A stretch of DNA of 64,000 nucleotides from Burkholderia sp. 4M9327F10 (GTDB lineage: Bacteria; Pseudomonadota; Gammaproteobacteria; Burkholderiales; Burkholderiaceae), in assembly GCF_005503145.1 (NCBI RefSeq), contig NZ_SCNV01000029.1:37825-101824 (forward strand), written 5' to 3'. The translations under genes and the position numbers were made by a program. Below, in pieces: positions 1-8,281 of the stretch. How positions within the stretch are numbered: the first letter of the stretch is position 1; every line of letters starts with the position of its first letter. Below the pieces are notes generated by a model, which was given only the letters and a program-made list of their open reading frames with translations, searched no databases and had not been told where the DNA came from.

Positions 1-1800
1 AAATGCCGTCAGGATCGCGGGCACGAGGCCGAGCATCAGGCCCAGCGTAATGTTGCCCACCACGCCGGCCACGTTCGAGCGGCAGAACCTGGCAAGGCGC
101 GCGGCGCCGGCGGCGCCCAGCGTCATACGCAGGCGGCGGTTGTAGGTGAGCGCGTCGGCCACCCGGTGCAGCACGAACCAGTTGTCGGCCCACCCTGCGA
201 GCAGGCTTGAAGACCATAGCAGCACGCCGGTCAGCGCCGCATAGAGCGGCGTTGGCCCGAGAAGCGAGAACGAATGCAGCGTGGCATGCGCTTTTTCGGG
301 GGAGATGATGTTTGCGTGAAAGACCGCGTGCCACAGCAACTGCACGCCCAGGCATACCGGGAACACCAGCGTCACGTTGCCGAGTACGGCCGCCGCCTGG
401 GTGCGGATCAGCGCGACCACGGAGGTCACGAAGCTGTCCACCCCGTCGGGCGTGCCCGCGCCGTCCAGCTCGCGGGCGATGGTCGGCGCCGTCATGGCGG
501 GTTGCTTGGTGGCGAGCGAGAAATGCAGGAAGTGCATCAGCAGGAAGCTGGCTGCGTAGTTCACGCCGGAGAGCAGGCCCTCAAGCATGGACTGCAGATG
601 AGCGCCGGTGATCGCAAACTTCACACACACCGTCACCACCGTGACAAGCCCGCCGCCCGCTGCCATGCGCAGCATTTTCAGATACTCGGCGCGGTCGCGG
701 GCAATGTAGTGTTCGCCCGTATCCGCGCTGTATTCGACCACCTTGCGCGCGAGCAGTGAGAAATTGCTGCGCATCAGATGGGACACGCTCTGGCTCGCGT
801 GGTTGGCATTCACCAGTTCGGCGGTGAGCCGAGCACCCGCATGCAGGTCGTCCGACGCCATCCACGCATCGAGCAGATGCTCGGCGCGCTGGATGCGCAT
901 GCGCATCCGCTCGACCTGGAACACGATGTCGACGCTCACGCCGTTGCGGTACAAGTGGGCAAAGACGTTGTCGGTGGCGATGCGGCATTCGTCGAGCAGC
1001 ACGCGCAGATAGTTGACCTCGTGCAGCAGCTTGCCGGGCTCGGCCCCTTCTTCGACCGCCTGGTGGGCTGCCTCTACCGCCAGCATGGCGCGCGTGAGCC
1101 GGTAGAACGGCTGCTTCTCCATTGCCACCCGCACGTCGGTGTCGCCCAGGCGGCTGCGCACGGTTTGCGACAGCCCGGTGGAGCTGATCTGGCAGGTCAG
1201 GTTGTGCAGGGCCGCGAGCAGGTCCAGCGAGAACGGCGCGGCTTCGCGCGGATCGCTGGTGTCCAGTTCGTAGCTAAACAGGTCGCGGATACGCACCAGC
1301 AGGTCGGTGGGCAGCGCGGCGATCCACTCGGCGTCCTGCTCCGAGGTGAACATCAGCGTGAAGATTGCCGCGAGATCGCGGCGATTCGGCGCGGGGGGAA
1401 TCAGCGAGGACTCGAAGCGCTCGAACAGCGCCCCGAAAAAGGCCGAGTGCACCGGCATGCCGGCATCGCACAGCAAGGAGATGGCGTCGCTCTCGCGCAG
1501 CAGCGCGCGCAGAACGCCGGCGACATTGGCCTTCCACGCCGGGTTGCGGTCCAGCACGTGCAGCATGTAACGCAAACGTGTGTGCTCGGGGAGCCGGCGC
1601 GTGTCGTCTTCCGCGGGATCCTGCGCGACCGCCTGCACGGCCCCGCCGCGATGGATCCAGTGTGACAGCTCGATCAGCCATTCGCTGCGGTCCGCATACG
1701 GCGCGTGCTGGTCGGCGATGGCCAGCAGCGCGTCGAGCTGATGCCCGCTGCTGCGTGACGCACGCCATTTCTTGACGAAGGTTTTGATGGATCGAAGCAT
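1..1800 (-). CDS. COG4389 'site-specific recombinase' family membrane protein, 3' end cut by window edge
   Basis: The frame is open from an ATG at 1800 down to base 1, so the first 600 residues are visible and the C-terminus lies outside the window. The N-terminal ~380 residues look soluble and helical, beginning MLRSIKTFVKKW. After that come several hydrophobic segments (for example GLVTVVTVCVKFAI, FLLMHFLHFSL, AVLGNVTLVFPVC, GVLLWSSSLLAG) and a final GNITLGLMLGL stretch. This matches the betaproteobacterial COG4389 family, which databases call site-specific recombinase (Gcr). I see no tyrosine- or serine-recombinase catalytic motif, so the name is probably misleading and the true role is unknown. 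The gene lies about 200 bp downstream of pqiC on the same strand. Confidence 0.8.
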   Translation of the reverse strand, partial: MLRSIKTFVKKWRASRSSGHQLDALLAIADQHAPYADRSEWLIELSHWIHRGGAVQAVAQDPAEDDTRRLPEHTRLRYMLHVLDRNPAWKANVAGVLRALLRESDAISLLCDAGMPVHSAFFGALFERFESSLIPPAPNRRDLAAIFTLMFTSEQDAEWIAALPTDLLVRIRDLFSYELDTSDPREAAPFSLDLLAALHNLTCQISSTGLSQTVRSRLGDTDVRVAMEKQPFYRLTRAMLAVEAAHQAVEEGAEPGKLLHEVNYLRVLLDECRIATDNVFAHLYRNGVSVDIVFQVERMRMRIQRAEHLLDAWMASDDLHAGARLTAELVNANHASQSVSHLMRSNFSLLARKVVEYSADTGEHYIARDRAEYLKMLRMAAGGGLVTVVTVCVKFAITGAHLQSMLEGLLSGVNYAASFLLMHFLHFSLATKQPAMTAPTIARELDGAGTPDGVDSFVTSVVALIRTQAAAVLGNVTLVFPVCLGVQLLWHAVFHANIISPEKAHATLHSFSLLGPTPLYAALTGVLLWSSSLLAGWADNWFVLHRVADALTYNRRLRMTLGAAGAARLARFCRSNVAGVVGNITLGLMLGLVPAILTAF

Positions 1801-2004
1801 GAATTGTTAAATGCGTGGCGAGGCGCGATCACGTGCGCGGAAGCACTCAGGATCGCTAAACAGGAGGGATCCGGCAAGCTGGCCGTATGGCATAGGGCCC
1901 TGCGCGGTGCACGCGGCGAAGCGGGCGACGCCACGCGCCGGGCCGAAGCATGGGAGAACTGCGGCGGACGGGCGAAGCGCGCCGGCCCTTGTCATGCCGG
2001 CAAA

Positions 2005-2805
2005 TCAGCCGTTGGCGGCGGCGCTGGCGTGGCTGCCAGGGTGCGCAGCCGCAGCAGTGCCCGCGCCGTCGAGCGCCGCGCTTGGCCCAACCGGCAGCGG
2101 GCAGGGCACGCCAGGCTGGGTGATCCGCGCCGGCGTGCCGGAGGCGCCCTTGACGGAAGCGCTAGTCGGCACACGCGGCGCCGCCGCAGCCAGCGCCTGA
2201 ATACCAGCCGCGATCTGCGTAGAGATCTGCTGTACCGCCTGGCGATGCCCTTCCGCCAGCGCATCATAGCTACCCGTCACCGGCTCGCTCACCACGCTGC
2301 GGCAGGTCATGACCGTTTCGCCACGCACGGCACGCACGCTCCATACCGCGTCGATCAGCGCATGCGAACCGGGCCACGATTCGAATCGCTGCACGTTCAT
2401 GCTGACGCGATACACAGGCGTGCCTTCCGGATACGCTGTGCCGTACACGTCAATCGTGCCCAACTGCTGCGTGAGATCGGACGACAGCGCGCGACGAATC
2501 TCGTCGCCGGGCAACGAGGCCCAGCGTTCCTGTTCGAGCACCTGCACCTGGGTCGGGCCGGTTTGCACCACAAGCTGGTTCTTGGCAACTTGGGACGGCA
2601 CGTCGACCGGCGGCACTTCAATCAGCAGCGCCGGTGTGGCAGCCGTGCGCGCCGTGGCCGGGCCGGCCTCGTCGCCGAGCGTGTAAAAGCGGCTCGCCGG
2701 CGACGAAGAGCATGCCGCCAGCGCCAGCAGTCCGGCGCAGACGCCGAGGCACGCGGTGGCGCGGGCAACGCCGCGCGGCGAACGGGGGAGCTGGGCAAAC
2801 ATCAT
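2005..2805 (-). CDS. pqiC: PqiC-type outer-membrane lipoprotein of the Pqi lipid transport system
   Basis: This 266-residue protein has a lipoprotein signal peptide. A hydrophobic core ends in the lipobox LAAC near residue 32, followed by SSSPASRFYTLGDEAG, the usual opening of the ABC-transport auxiliary (DUF330/PqiC) family. In E. coli PqiC is anchored in the outer membrane and works with the PqiB tunnel to move lipids across the periplasm. The start is the first of two adjacent ATGs, with CAGGAG a few bases upstream, and it overlaps the pqiB stop, indicating translational coupling. It is the last gene of the pqiA-pqiA-pqiB-pqiC set. The C-terminal tail after about residue 215 is Ala/Pro-rich and likely disordered. 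Confidence 0.9.
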   Translation of the reverse strand: MMFAQLPRSPRGVARATACLGVCAGLLALAACSSSPASRFYTLGDEAGPATARTAATPALLIEVPPVDVPSQVAKNQLVVQTGPTQVQVLEQERWASLPGDEIRRALSSDLTQQLGTIDVYGTAYPEGTPVYRVSMNVQRFESWPGSHALIDAVWSVRAVRGETVMTCRSVVSEPVTGSYDALAEGHRQAVQQISTQIAAGIQALAAAAPRVPTSASVKGASGTPARITQPGVPCPLPVGPSAALDGAGTAAAAHPGSHASAAANG

Positions 2806-4460
2806 GGTTGATCTCCTGGTTTTCCGCGCAACAGCGATTCCGGATGACGTTCCAGATAGTCCGACAGCGCATTCAAAGACTGCAGCGTGCGGGTCAGCTC
2901 CTGCAGCGCCTGATGGACGTCGGACTGCAGCGGCGAGTCCTGCTGCAGCGTCGCCTCGGCCGAGCCGAAGGTCTGCTTGGCGGCCGCCAGCGTGTCGCGA
3001 GCCTGCGGCACCACTTCGGTGTTCAGGCGCGAGAACAGTTGATCGGCGTTCTTCAGCGAGCTGTTCAGGTTCGCCCCGATCTGGTCGAACGGCACCTGAT
3101 CGAGTTTCTTCGCAATATCGGCCACCTGCAACTGCAATTCGTCGAGTGTGTTCGGGATCGTCGGCAGCTCGAGCGGGTCGCTCGTGACGTCGACCGTCGC
3201 TGGCGCCGCTTTCGGGAAGATGTCGAGCGCCACATACAGCTGGCTGGTGATCAGGTTGCCGGTGCGCAACTGTCCGCGCAGGCCATGCTGGACCAGACGC
3301 TGCAGCAGTTGCTGCCCGGCGACGCTGCCCGGCTCCGGCGCCTTCTCGCGGAAACGCTTGCCGAGGCGGTCGGGGTACAGGTTCATCGTCACCGGCATGG
3401 TGAAGTCCTTGGTCTTCGGATCGTAGTCGATGCCAATGTTGGTCACCTGGCCGAGCACGATGCCGCGGAAGTCGACCGGCGCGCCGACCGACAGCCCACG
3501 CAGCGACTGGTTGAAGTTCATCACCACGCGCAGGGGCACGCCGTCCGGTTCACGCATCGCGTCGCTTTCATCCGAGCCGAGGCGGAACGTCATGTTGTTC
3601 GGCGCCTGCGCGCCGACCGCCTGGCCTGGCGGCGACTGGAACGACAGGCCGCCCACCAGCACCGTCGCGAGCGACTGCGTGTTCAGCTTGAAGCCGCTCG
3701 AATCGAGCCGCAGATCGACGCCGCTCGCATGCCACCAGCGCGTGTTGATGCCGACATACTGGTCGTACGGCGCGGATACGAACACTTGCAGCGTGACGCC
3801 GGTGCCATCCTTGTCGAGCGAGAAACCCACGACCTGACCGACCTGCACACGCCGGTAGAAGATCGGCGAGCCGATATCGATCGAGCCGAGCGAATCGCCA
3901 TGCAGCGTGAACTGGTGGCCCTTCTGCCCGCCGGTGATCGGCGGCGGGGTTTCCAGCCCGACGAACTCCTTCTGGCTATCCTGCGAACGCCCGGCGTCCA
4001 CCCCGATATACGCACCCGAGAGCAGCGTGCTCAGGCCTGAGACGCCGCTTGCGCCGACCCGCGGCCGCACCACCCAGAAGCGGGTGTCCTTGACGGCAAA
4101 GTTCTCGGCTTCCTTGGTCAACTGAACCTGGATCAGCACGTGCGAGAGATCTTTCGACAGCGTGATGGCCTTCACGAGGCCGATGTCGACGTCCTTGTAC
4201 TTGACCTGGGTCTTACCGGGCTCCAGGCCTTCCGCGTCGTTGAAGCTGATGGTGATCTCCGGGCCTTTCTCCGTGACCGACTTGATCACGAGTGCAATGC
4301 CAATCAGCGCGGCGATCAGCGGAATCACCCAGACCAGCGACGGCAGCCAGTGGCTGCGCGGTTCGATCTCGGGGTCGGGCAGGTTGGGAGGCAGCGTGGG
4401 TCCGTTCGAATCGTTGCGCGGCGCGCTGGGGGCGGGCGTCGGTCCTTGCGGGCTAGTCAT
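2802..4460 (-). CDS. pqiB: PqiB intermembrane transport protein with three MCE domains
   Basis: The protein has 552 residues. A proline-rich cytoplasmic N-terminus is followed by one transmembrane segment (about residues 41-60, LPSLVWVIPLIAALIGIALV). Three MCE/MlaD repeats follow, with recognisable cores near 67-100 (ISFNDAEGLEPGKTQVKYK), 180-215 (GSPIFYRRVQVGQVVGF) and 305-345 (GAPVDFRGIVLGQVTNIGID). The C-terminal ~130 residues are predicted helical, matching the needle of coiled coils in E. coli PqiB, a hexameric periplasm-spanning tunnel. Length and order match the family (E. coli 546 aa). The start overlaps the end of the upstream pqiA by 8 bases and its stop overlaps pqiC, so all are probably one transcript. 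Confidence 0.95.
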   Translation of the reverse strand: MTSPQGPTPAPSAPRNDSNGPTLPPNLPDPEIEPRSHWLPSLVWVIPLIAALIGIALVIKSVTEKGPEITISFNDAEGLEPGKTQVKYKDVDIGLVKAITLSKDLSHVLIQVQLTKEAENFAVKDTRFWVVRPRVGASGVSGLSTLLSGAYIGVDAGRSQDSQKEFVGLETPPPITGGQKGHQFTLHGDSLGSIDIGSPIFYRRVQVGQVVGFSLDKDGTGVTLQVFVSAPYDQYVGINTRWWHASGVDLRLDSSGFKLNTQSLATVLVGGLSFQSPPGQAVGAQAPNNMTFRLGSDESDAMREPDGVPLRVVMNFNQSLRGLSVGAPVDFRGIVLGQVTNIGIDYDPKTKDFTMPVTMNLYPDRLGKRFREKAPEPGSVAGQQLLQRLVQHGLRGQLRTGNLITSQLYVALDIFPKAAPATVDVTSDPLELPTIPNTLDELQLQVADIAKKLDQVPFDQIGANLNSSLKNADQLFSRLNTEVVPQARDTLAAAKQTFGSAEATLQQDSPLQSDVHQALQELTRTLQSLNALSDYLERHPESLLRGKPGDQP

Positions 4461-5220
4461 GTTTGGGGTCCTGAGATTGTTGGATGCTGCCTGTTGCGTC
4501 TTGTGCGCCTGTCACGCCCCTGGCGCCGGTTACAGCTGTGGCGTCCCGCGTGGGGTCGGTCTTTTGCGCCCGCCGGGCGCGTTTTGCGTGTTCCATCTGA
4601 TCCGCGCCTTCCACGTTGTCCCAGATGAGCCGTGGATCGAACTGCATCGACGCCAGCATGGTCAGGATCACCACCGAGCCGAACGCAATGGCTCCCGGGC
4701 CGGCGGTGATCACGGCAAGCGACTTGAAGCGCACCAGCGCAACCGTCAGCGTCACGACGAACACGTCAAGCATGGACCAGCGGCCGATGCGCTCCACCAT
4801 CCGGTACAGCTTCATGCGCTGGGTGGGGCGCCAGCGCGAACGGCGCTGGGCCGTGACGGTGAGCAGCACGAGCACGGTGAGCTTGAGCATCGGCACCATG
4901 ATGCTGGCGATAAACACAATCACCGAAAGCGGCCAGTCGCCCGAGGTCCAGAAGTAGACCACACCGCTCATGATCGTGTCGTCCTCCGAGCCGAGCAGCG
5001 AAGTCGTGTGCATCACGGGCAGCAGATTGGCCGGAATATACAGCAAGGCGGCCGCAATCAGTAGCGCCCAGGTGCGCATCAGACTGTCCGGATTGCGCCG
5101 GTGCAGCAACGCACCGCAGCGCTCGCAGTGCTGCGGGGTGACCGAGCGGATGCGCGGGGCGACGCGGCCGCATGCGTGGCAGGAAACCAGGCCCGCGCGC
5201 AGCGCGGTAACGTATTTCAT
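4453..5220 (-). CDS. pqiA: PqiA-domain inner-membrane protein (second of two tandem halves)
   Basis: This is a 255-residue membrane protein of the paraquat-inducible protein A family. It begins with a zinc-ribbon-like knuckle (C14-x2-C17 and C32-x2-C35), followed by four hydrophobic segments typical of one PqiA domain, with the family signature PANLLPVMHTTSLLG after TM1. E. coli PqiA (about 417 aa) carries two such domains in one chain; here each is a separate gene. The ~45 C-terminal residues are rich in Arg, Ala and Thr and look unstructured. Its ATG lies 7 bases beyond the stop of the upstream pqiA copy and its end overlaps pqiB. It probably partners PqiB in the inner membrane; stress induction is known for E. 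coli pqi but not shown here. Confidence 0.9.
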   Translation of the reverse strand: MKYVTALRAGLVSCHACGRVAPRIRSVTPQHCERCGALLHRRNPDSLMRTWALLIAAALLYIPANLLPVMHTTSLLGSEDDTIMSGVVYFWTSGDWPLSVIVFIASIMVPMLKLTVLVLLTVTAQRRSRWRPTQRMKLYRMVERIGRWSMLDVFVVTLTVALVRFKSLAVITAGPGAIAFGSVVILTMLASMQFDPRLIWDNVEGADQMEHAKRARRAQKTDPTRDATAVTGARGVTGAQDATGSIQQSQDPKHD

Positions 5221-5227
5221 CGTTCGC

Positions 5228-5935
5228 TTATCCCTGGTGAGGGGTGGCGGGCGGGCCCGGAATATTCGCGGCGACCGCGGTTGCCGCGCTGTCGGCCGCT
5301 GTGCGCGGCGTGGGTCGCGCGCGCCGTGCGTTCAGTTCGTCGGCGATATCCCACAAGGTGCGCGGGTCGAACGTGACGACCACCGCGAACATCAACGTCA
5401 GCGCACCGAAGGCAAACAGCGCCGCTTCGGGAATCACGCGGGCAAGGCTCACCATCTTGACGATGGTGATCAGCACGCCGAGCATGAACACCTCGATCAT
5501 GCCCCACGGCCGCACGAACTGGATGGCGCGCAGCACCTGGTTGAAGCCCGGTGGCACGTGGCCCGAGCGGATCGGGATCAGCACGTAAAGCAGCGCAACG
5601 AGCTCGGTCAACGGGAATAGCGTGGTGGCGCAAAACACCATCACGGCGACGATTTGCATGTCCTCGTTCCAGAGCGCGACGAGCGCGCCGAACAGGGTCG
5701 TTTGCGAGGTAATGCCGTTGGCGTCCAGTTCGAGGATTGGATAGGCCTGGGCGATCAGAAAGGTGAAGAGGGCCGCTAGCGTCATGGCGCTGATGCCGTC
5801 CAGCCGTCGTGACACGCTGCGATACAGCGTCGCGCCGCAACGCGGACAGCGCGCCACGGCGCGGCGGCCGAGCAGGCGTGGCTTCTGGAAAAGGGTGTCG
5901 CACTCGTGGCACGCGATCAGGTTGTCATGTTCCAT
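5228..5935 (-). CDS. PqiA-domain inner-membrane protein (first of two tandem halves)
   Basis: This 235-residue protein is the promoter-proximal gene of the pqi operon. I chose the ATG at 5935 (MEHDNLIACHEC) rather than the longer frame from 6046, because homologous PqiA domains begin just before the zinc knuckle and the extra 37 residues are atypical. It has C9-x2-C12 and C30-x2-C33, then hydrophobic segments with the PqiA signature QAYPILELDANG. It is homologous to its neighbour but clearly diverged. Together the two probably reconstitute the two-domain PqiA of enterics as a heterodimer; that is inference from the pairing and adjacency. No strong Shine-Dalgarno was seen before this ATG. Confidence 0.88.
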   Translation of the reverse strand: MEHDNLIACHECDTLFQKPRLLGRRAVARCPRCGATLYRSVSRRLDGISAMTLAALFTFLIAQAYPILELDANGITSQTTLFGALVALWNEDMQIVAVMVFCATTLFPLTELVALLYVLIPIRSGHVPPGFNQVLRAIQFVRPWGMIEVFMLGVLITIVKMVSLARVIPEAALFAFGALTLMFAVVVTFDPRTLWDIADELNARRARPTPRTAADSAATAVAANIPGPPATPHQG

Positions 5936-6380
5936 ACGGCAGAAGGGCAAAATGACGTGAGCGGGTCGTGCAACGTGGGCTTGCACGGTAAGGTCTGGCG
6001 AAAGCCTGCAGCCAATAGTACCAAACGCGCACCGCCATGCGCGCATGGGTCAGGCACGGGACATGAACATGGCGTAAGTCAGGTATGTCAGGCAAGACCT
6101 TGGCATCGGCCTGGCGTAATCTGATAAGCGTCGGACATTTTCCGGCCCCAATTGTTCAATCCTTCTGGTTACGCTATCAATAACGGCTTAAGCCTTTACA
6201 TCGAACTCCGCCAACCGGCTTTTTCGGCTTGGGGTAGCATGGCGGCCTTGGCGTGCTTCGCTGCTGGCCGGCGTAATCGGCAGGCGGCAACCAGCAGCGG
6301 CCGGGGCAGCCCTGCTCGATGCGTGCAGGGTTCCCAGGCGCTGCATGCGCCGCTAACCATTCAGCTTGCGTTGACCTTTC
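5936..6380. other. 445-bp divergent intergenic region between pqi operon and cytochrome b561
   Basis: No convincing gene is present; an 81-codon TTG-initiated plus-strand frame has no family look and runs out of frame into the b561 start. The region should hold two divergent promoters. I see one plausible rightward sigma70 promoter (listed separately) and an 8-bp inverted repeat GCTGCTGG/CCAGCAGC at 6260-6267 and 6291-6298 in what would be the b561 leader. I could not identify the leftward pqi promoter. Confidence 0.5.
6152..6180 (+). promoter_or_regulatory. Candidate sigma70 promoter for cytochrome b561-yceI
   Basis: TTGTTC (6152-6157) and TATCAA (6175-6180) are separated by exactly 17 bases in a locally AT-rich patch. 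Transcription would start near 6187, leaving a ~195-base leader before the ATG at 6381. Both hexamers are imperfect, so this is only a candidate. Confidence 0.35.
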
Positions 6381-6941
6381 ATGGCACCCAAACCTAACTT
6401 CGGCGCGCGCGACTCGTACACCCGGACCGCTATCGCGTTTCACTGGCTGATCGCGCTGCTGATCGTCTGCGGCTTCGCGCTTGGCTGGGTGATGACCGAC
6501 ATCCCCGGCTTCACACCCACCAAACTACGCTACTTTTCCTGGCATAAATGGATCGGCGTGACGGTGTTCGGGCTCTCGGTGCTGCGCATCCTGTGGCGGG
6601 CCACCCATGGCGCACCGGCGCTGCCGCGCCGCATGGCGTCCTGGCAACGGGCCGCGGCTCACCTCACACATCTGCTGCTGTATGTGCTGATGATCGCGAT
6701 TCCGCTGTCCGGTTACCTGTATAGCTCGGCCGCCAACGTGCCGGTGGTGTATCTCGGGCTGGTGCCGCTGCCGCGCCTGATCGCGCCCGATCCGGTGCTC
6801 AAGGTCCTGCTGAAGAATATTCACATCACGCTCAATTACACGCTGCTGGTCCTGTTCGTGCTGCATGTGGCGGCGGCGCTCAAGCATCAATGGCTGGACC
6901 GCGACGGGCTGCTCTCGCGCATGCTTCCTTTCCTCAAATAA
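6381..6941 (+). CDS. Cytochrome b561 family diheme membrane protein (CybB/YceJ type)
   Basis: This 186-residue protein has four hydrophobic helices and histidines positioned for two b-type hemes: H21 in FHWLIALLI, H55 in SWHKWIGV, and H162 and H169 near the end of the fourth helix (LFVLHVAAALKH). It matches the prokaryotic cytochrome b561 family (E. coli CybB/YceJ), which shuttles electrons between quinol and periplasmic acceptors. The next gene begins 8 bases after the stop and encodes a YceI protein, the same pairing as E. coli yceJ-yceI, so the two are almost certainly co-transcribed. Physiological electron partners are not known from sequence. Confidence 0.92.
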   Translation: MAPKPNFGARDSYTRTAIAFHWLIALLIVCGFALGWVMTDIPGFTPTKLRYFSWHKWIGVTVFGLSVLRILWRATHGAPALPRRMASWQRAAAHLTHLLLYVLMIAIPLSGYLYSSAANVPVVYLGLVPLPRLIAPDPVLKVLLKNIHITLNYTLLVLFVLHVAAALKHQWLDRDGLLSRMLPFLK

Positions 6942-6949
6942 GGACTTCC

Positions 6950-7513
6950 ATGAAAGTTTCGTTTTATCGCTACATGCTGGCGGCGTTTGCCGCCGCGTCG
7001 CTGAGCGCGGCGGGTAGTGCGCTCGCCCAGGTCGACGTGACGAAGAGCACCATTACCGCTACATCGAAGCAGATGAACGTGCCGGTGGAGGGCAAGTTCA
7101 ACAGGTTCAGCGCAGATGTGAAGTTCGACCCGGCGAAGCCCGCTGACGGCAGCGCGCAGTTCAGCGTCGACGTGGGCAGCTACGATCTGGGCGACGAGAG
7201 TTATAACGACCAGGTGCGCGGCAAGGACTGGTTCGATGCGAAGACGTTCCCGCAGGCCACCTTCGTGTCGAGCGCGATCGCGCCGGCGGGCAGCAACCAG
7301 TTCAAGGTGACCGGCAAGCTGACCATCAAGGGCAAGTCGCAGACCGTGGTGGTGCCGGTGACCGTGACGCAGCAGGGCCCAAGCCAGGCCTTCGACGGTG
7401 CGCTGACAATCAAGCGCTCGCAGTTCGATATCGGCACGGGCGAGTGGAAGGACACCTCGGTGGTGGCCGATGACGTCGTCATCAAATTTCATATCGTCGC
7501 AGCACGTAAATAA
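6950..7513 (+). CDS. YceI-family periplasmic lipocalin-like protein (copy 1)
   Basis: The 187-residue protein starts at ATG 6950, preceded by AAGGA. It has a Sec signal peptide ending ...AAGSALAQ before VDVTKST. The mature protein has YceI-domain features: FNRFSADVKFDP, then NDQVRGKDWFDAKTFPQATF and TGKLTIKGKSQ. YceI proteins form a beta barrel that binds polyisoprenoid lipids or quinones in the periplasm. The earlier in-frame start at 6890 would lie inside the b561 gene and precede the signal peptide, so I rejected it. A paralogue follows 64 bases later. The close link to b561 suggests a quinone-related redox role, but that is inference. Confidence 0.93.
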   Translation: MKVSFYRYMLAAFAAASLSAAGSALAQVDVTKSTITATSKQMNVPVEGKFNRFSADVKFDPAKPADGSAQFSVDVGSYDLGDESYNDQVRGKDWFDAKTFPQATFVSSAIAPAGSNQFKVTGKLTIKGKSQTVVVPVTVTQQGPSQAFDGALTIKRSQFDIGTGEWKDTSVVADDVVIKFHIVAARK

Positions 7514-7577
7514 GAAAGACGCACTGCGGACCCGCACCGGCGCGAGGCGTGCGGTGCTTTCCTGAAAGGAGCCTGAC

Positions 7578-8156
7578 TTGAAGACAACCCTGCTGATTGC
7601 CGCTGCCGCCCTGAGCGCTGCGTTCTCATTCAACGCAGTAGCGGCCGACACCTATATGCTCGACCCGACCCACACTTATCCGAGTTTCGAGGCGGACCAC
7701 CTCGGCGGCCTCTCGGTGTGGCGCGGCAAGTTCACGAAAAGCTCCGGCACGGTGACGCTCGATCGCACCGCCAAAACCGGTACGGTCGACGTGACGGTCG
7801 ACCCGGCTTCGGTCCAGACGGGCAATACCAAGCTCGACGAGCATCTGCAGTCGGACGCGTTCTTCGATGTCTCCAAATACCCGTCGGTCACGTATAAAGG
7901 CACGGAGATCCGCTTCGACGGCGACAAGCCGGTTGAAGTGATCGGCAGCCTGACGATGCACGGCGTGACCAAGCCGCTGAACCTGACGATCGACTCGTTC
8001 AAGTGCATGCAGCATCCGATGCTCAAGCGCGAAGTGTGCGGCGTGGAGGCGAGCGCCCATTTCAACCGTGCGGATTACGGCATGGACTTCGGCAGCAAGT
8101 ACGGATTCAGCATGGACACCAAGCTGGATATCCAGGCGGAAGGCATCAAGCAGTAA
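7578..8156 (+). CDS. YceI-family periplasmic lipocalin-like protein (copy 2), TTG start
   Basis: The 192-residue protein most likely starts at TTG 7578, supported by AAAGGAG seven bases upstream and by an ideal signal peptide immediately after it (MKTTLLIAAAALSAAFSFNAVAA then DTYMLDP). No ATG at the start would preserve the signal sequence. The mature domain shows the YceI hallmarks DPTHTYPSFEADHLGG, DEHLQSDAFFDVSKYPS and GSLTMHGVTKPLNL, and it has two cysteines (in KCMQHP and REVCGVE) that could form a disulfide. It differs enough from copy 1 to be an old paralogue or an independently recruited gene. It is probably in the b561-yceI-yceI operon. Confidence 0.92.
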   Translation: MKTTLLIAAAALSAAFSFNAVAADTYMLDPTHTYPSFEADHLGGLSVWRGKFTKSSGTVTLDRTAKTGTVDVTVDPASVQTGNTKLDEHLQSDAFFDVSKYPSVTYKGTEIRFDGDKPVEVIGSLTMHGVTKPLNLTIDSFKCMQHPMLKREVCGVEASAHFNRADYGMDFGSKYGFSMDTKLDIQAEGIKQ

Positions 8157-8281
8157 GCGACCCAGCGAGCGACTCAATAAGCAGTTCCGGCAGCGGACTG
8201 GTTGTGCGCGCATCCAGTCCGGCCGCACAAGGGCGGGGGTGATAGCCCACACGACTATTCCACGCGCAAACGGAGATCTGC

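Noticed and set aside
1981..2001. GCCGGC-N9-GCCGGC after pqiC as a terminator
   Set aside because: Only a 6-bp self-complementary stem with no U run; such GC hexamers are common by chance in this genome.
6152..6397. 81-codon plus-strand ORF in the pqi-b561 gap
   Set aside because: TTG start at a putative -35, no ribosome-binding site, and it overlaps the b561 start out of frame.
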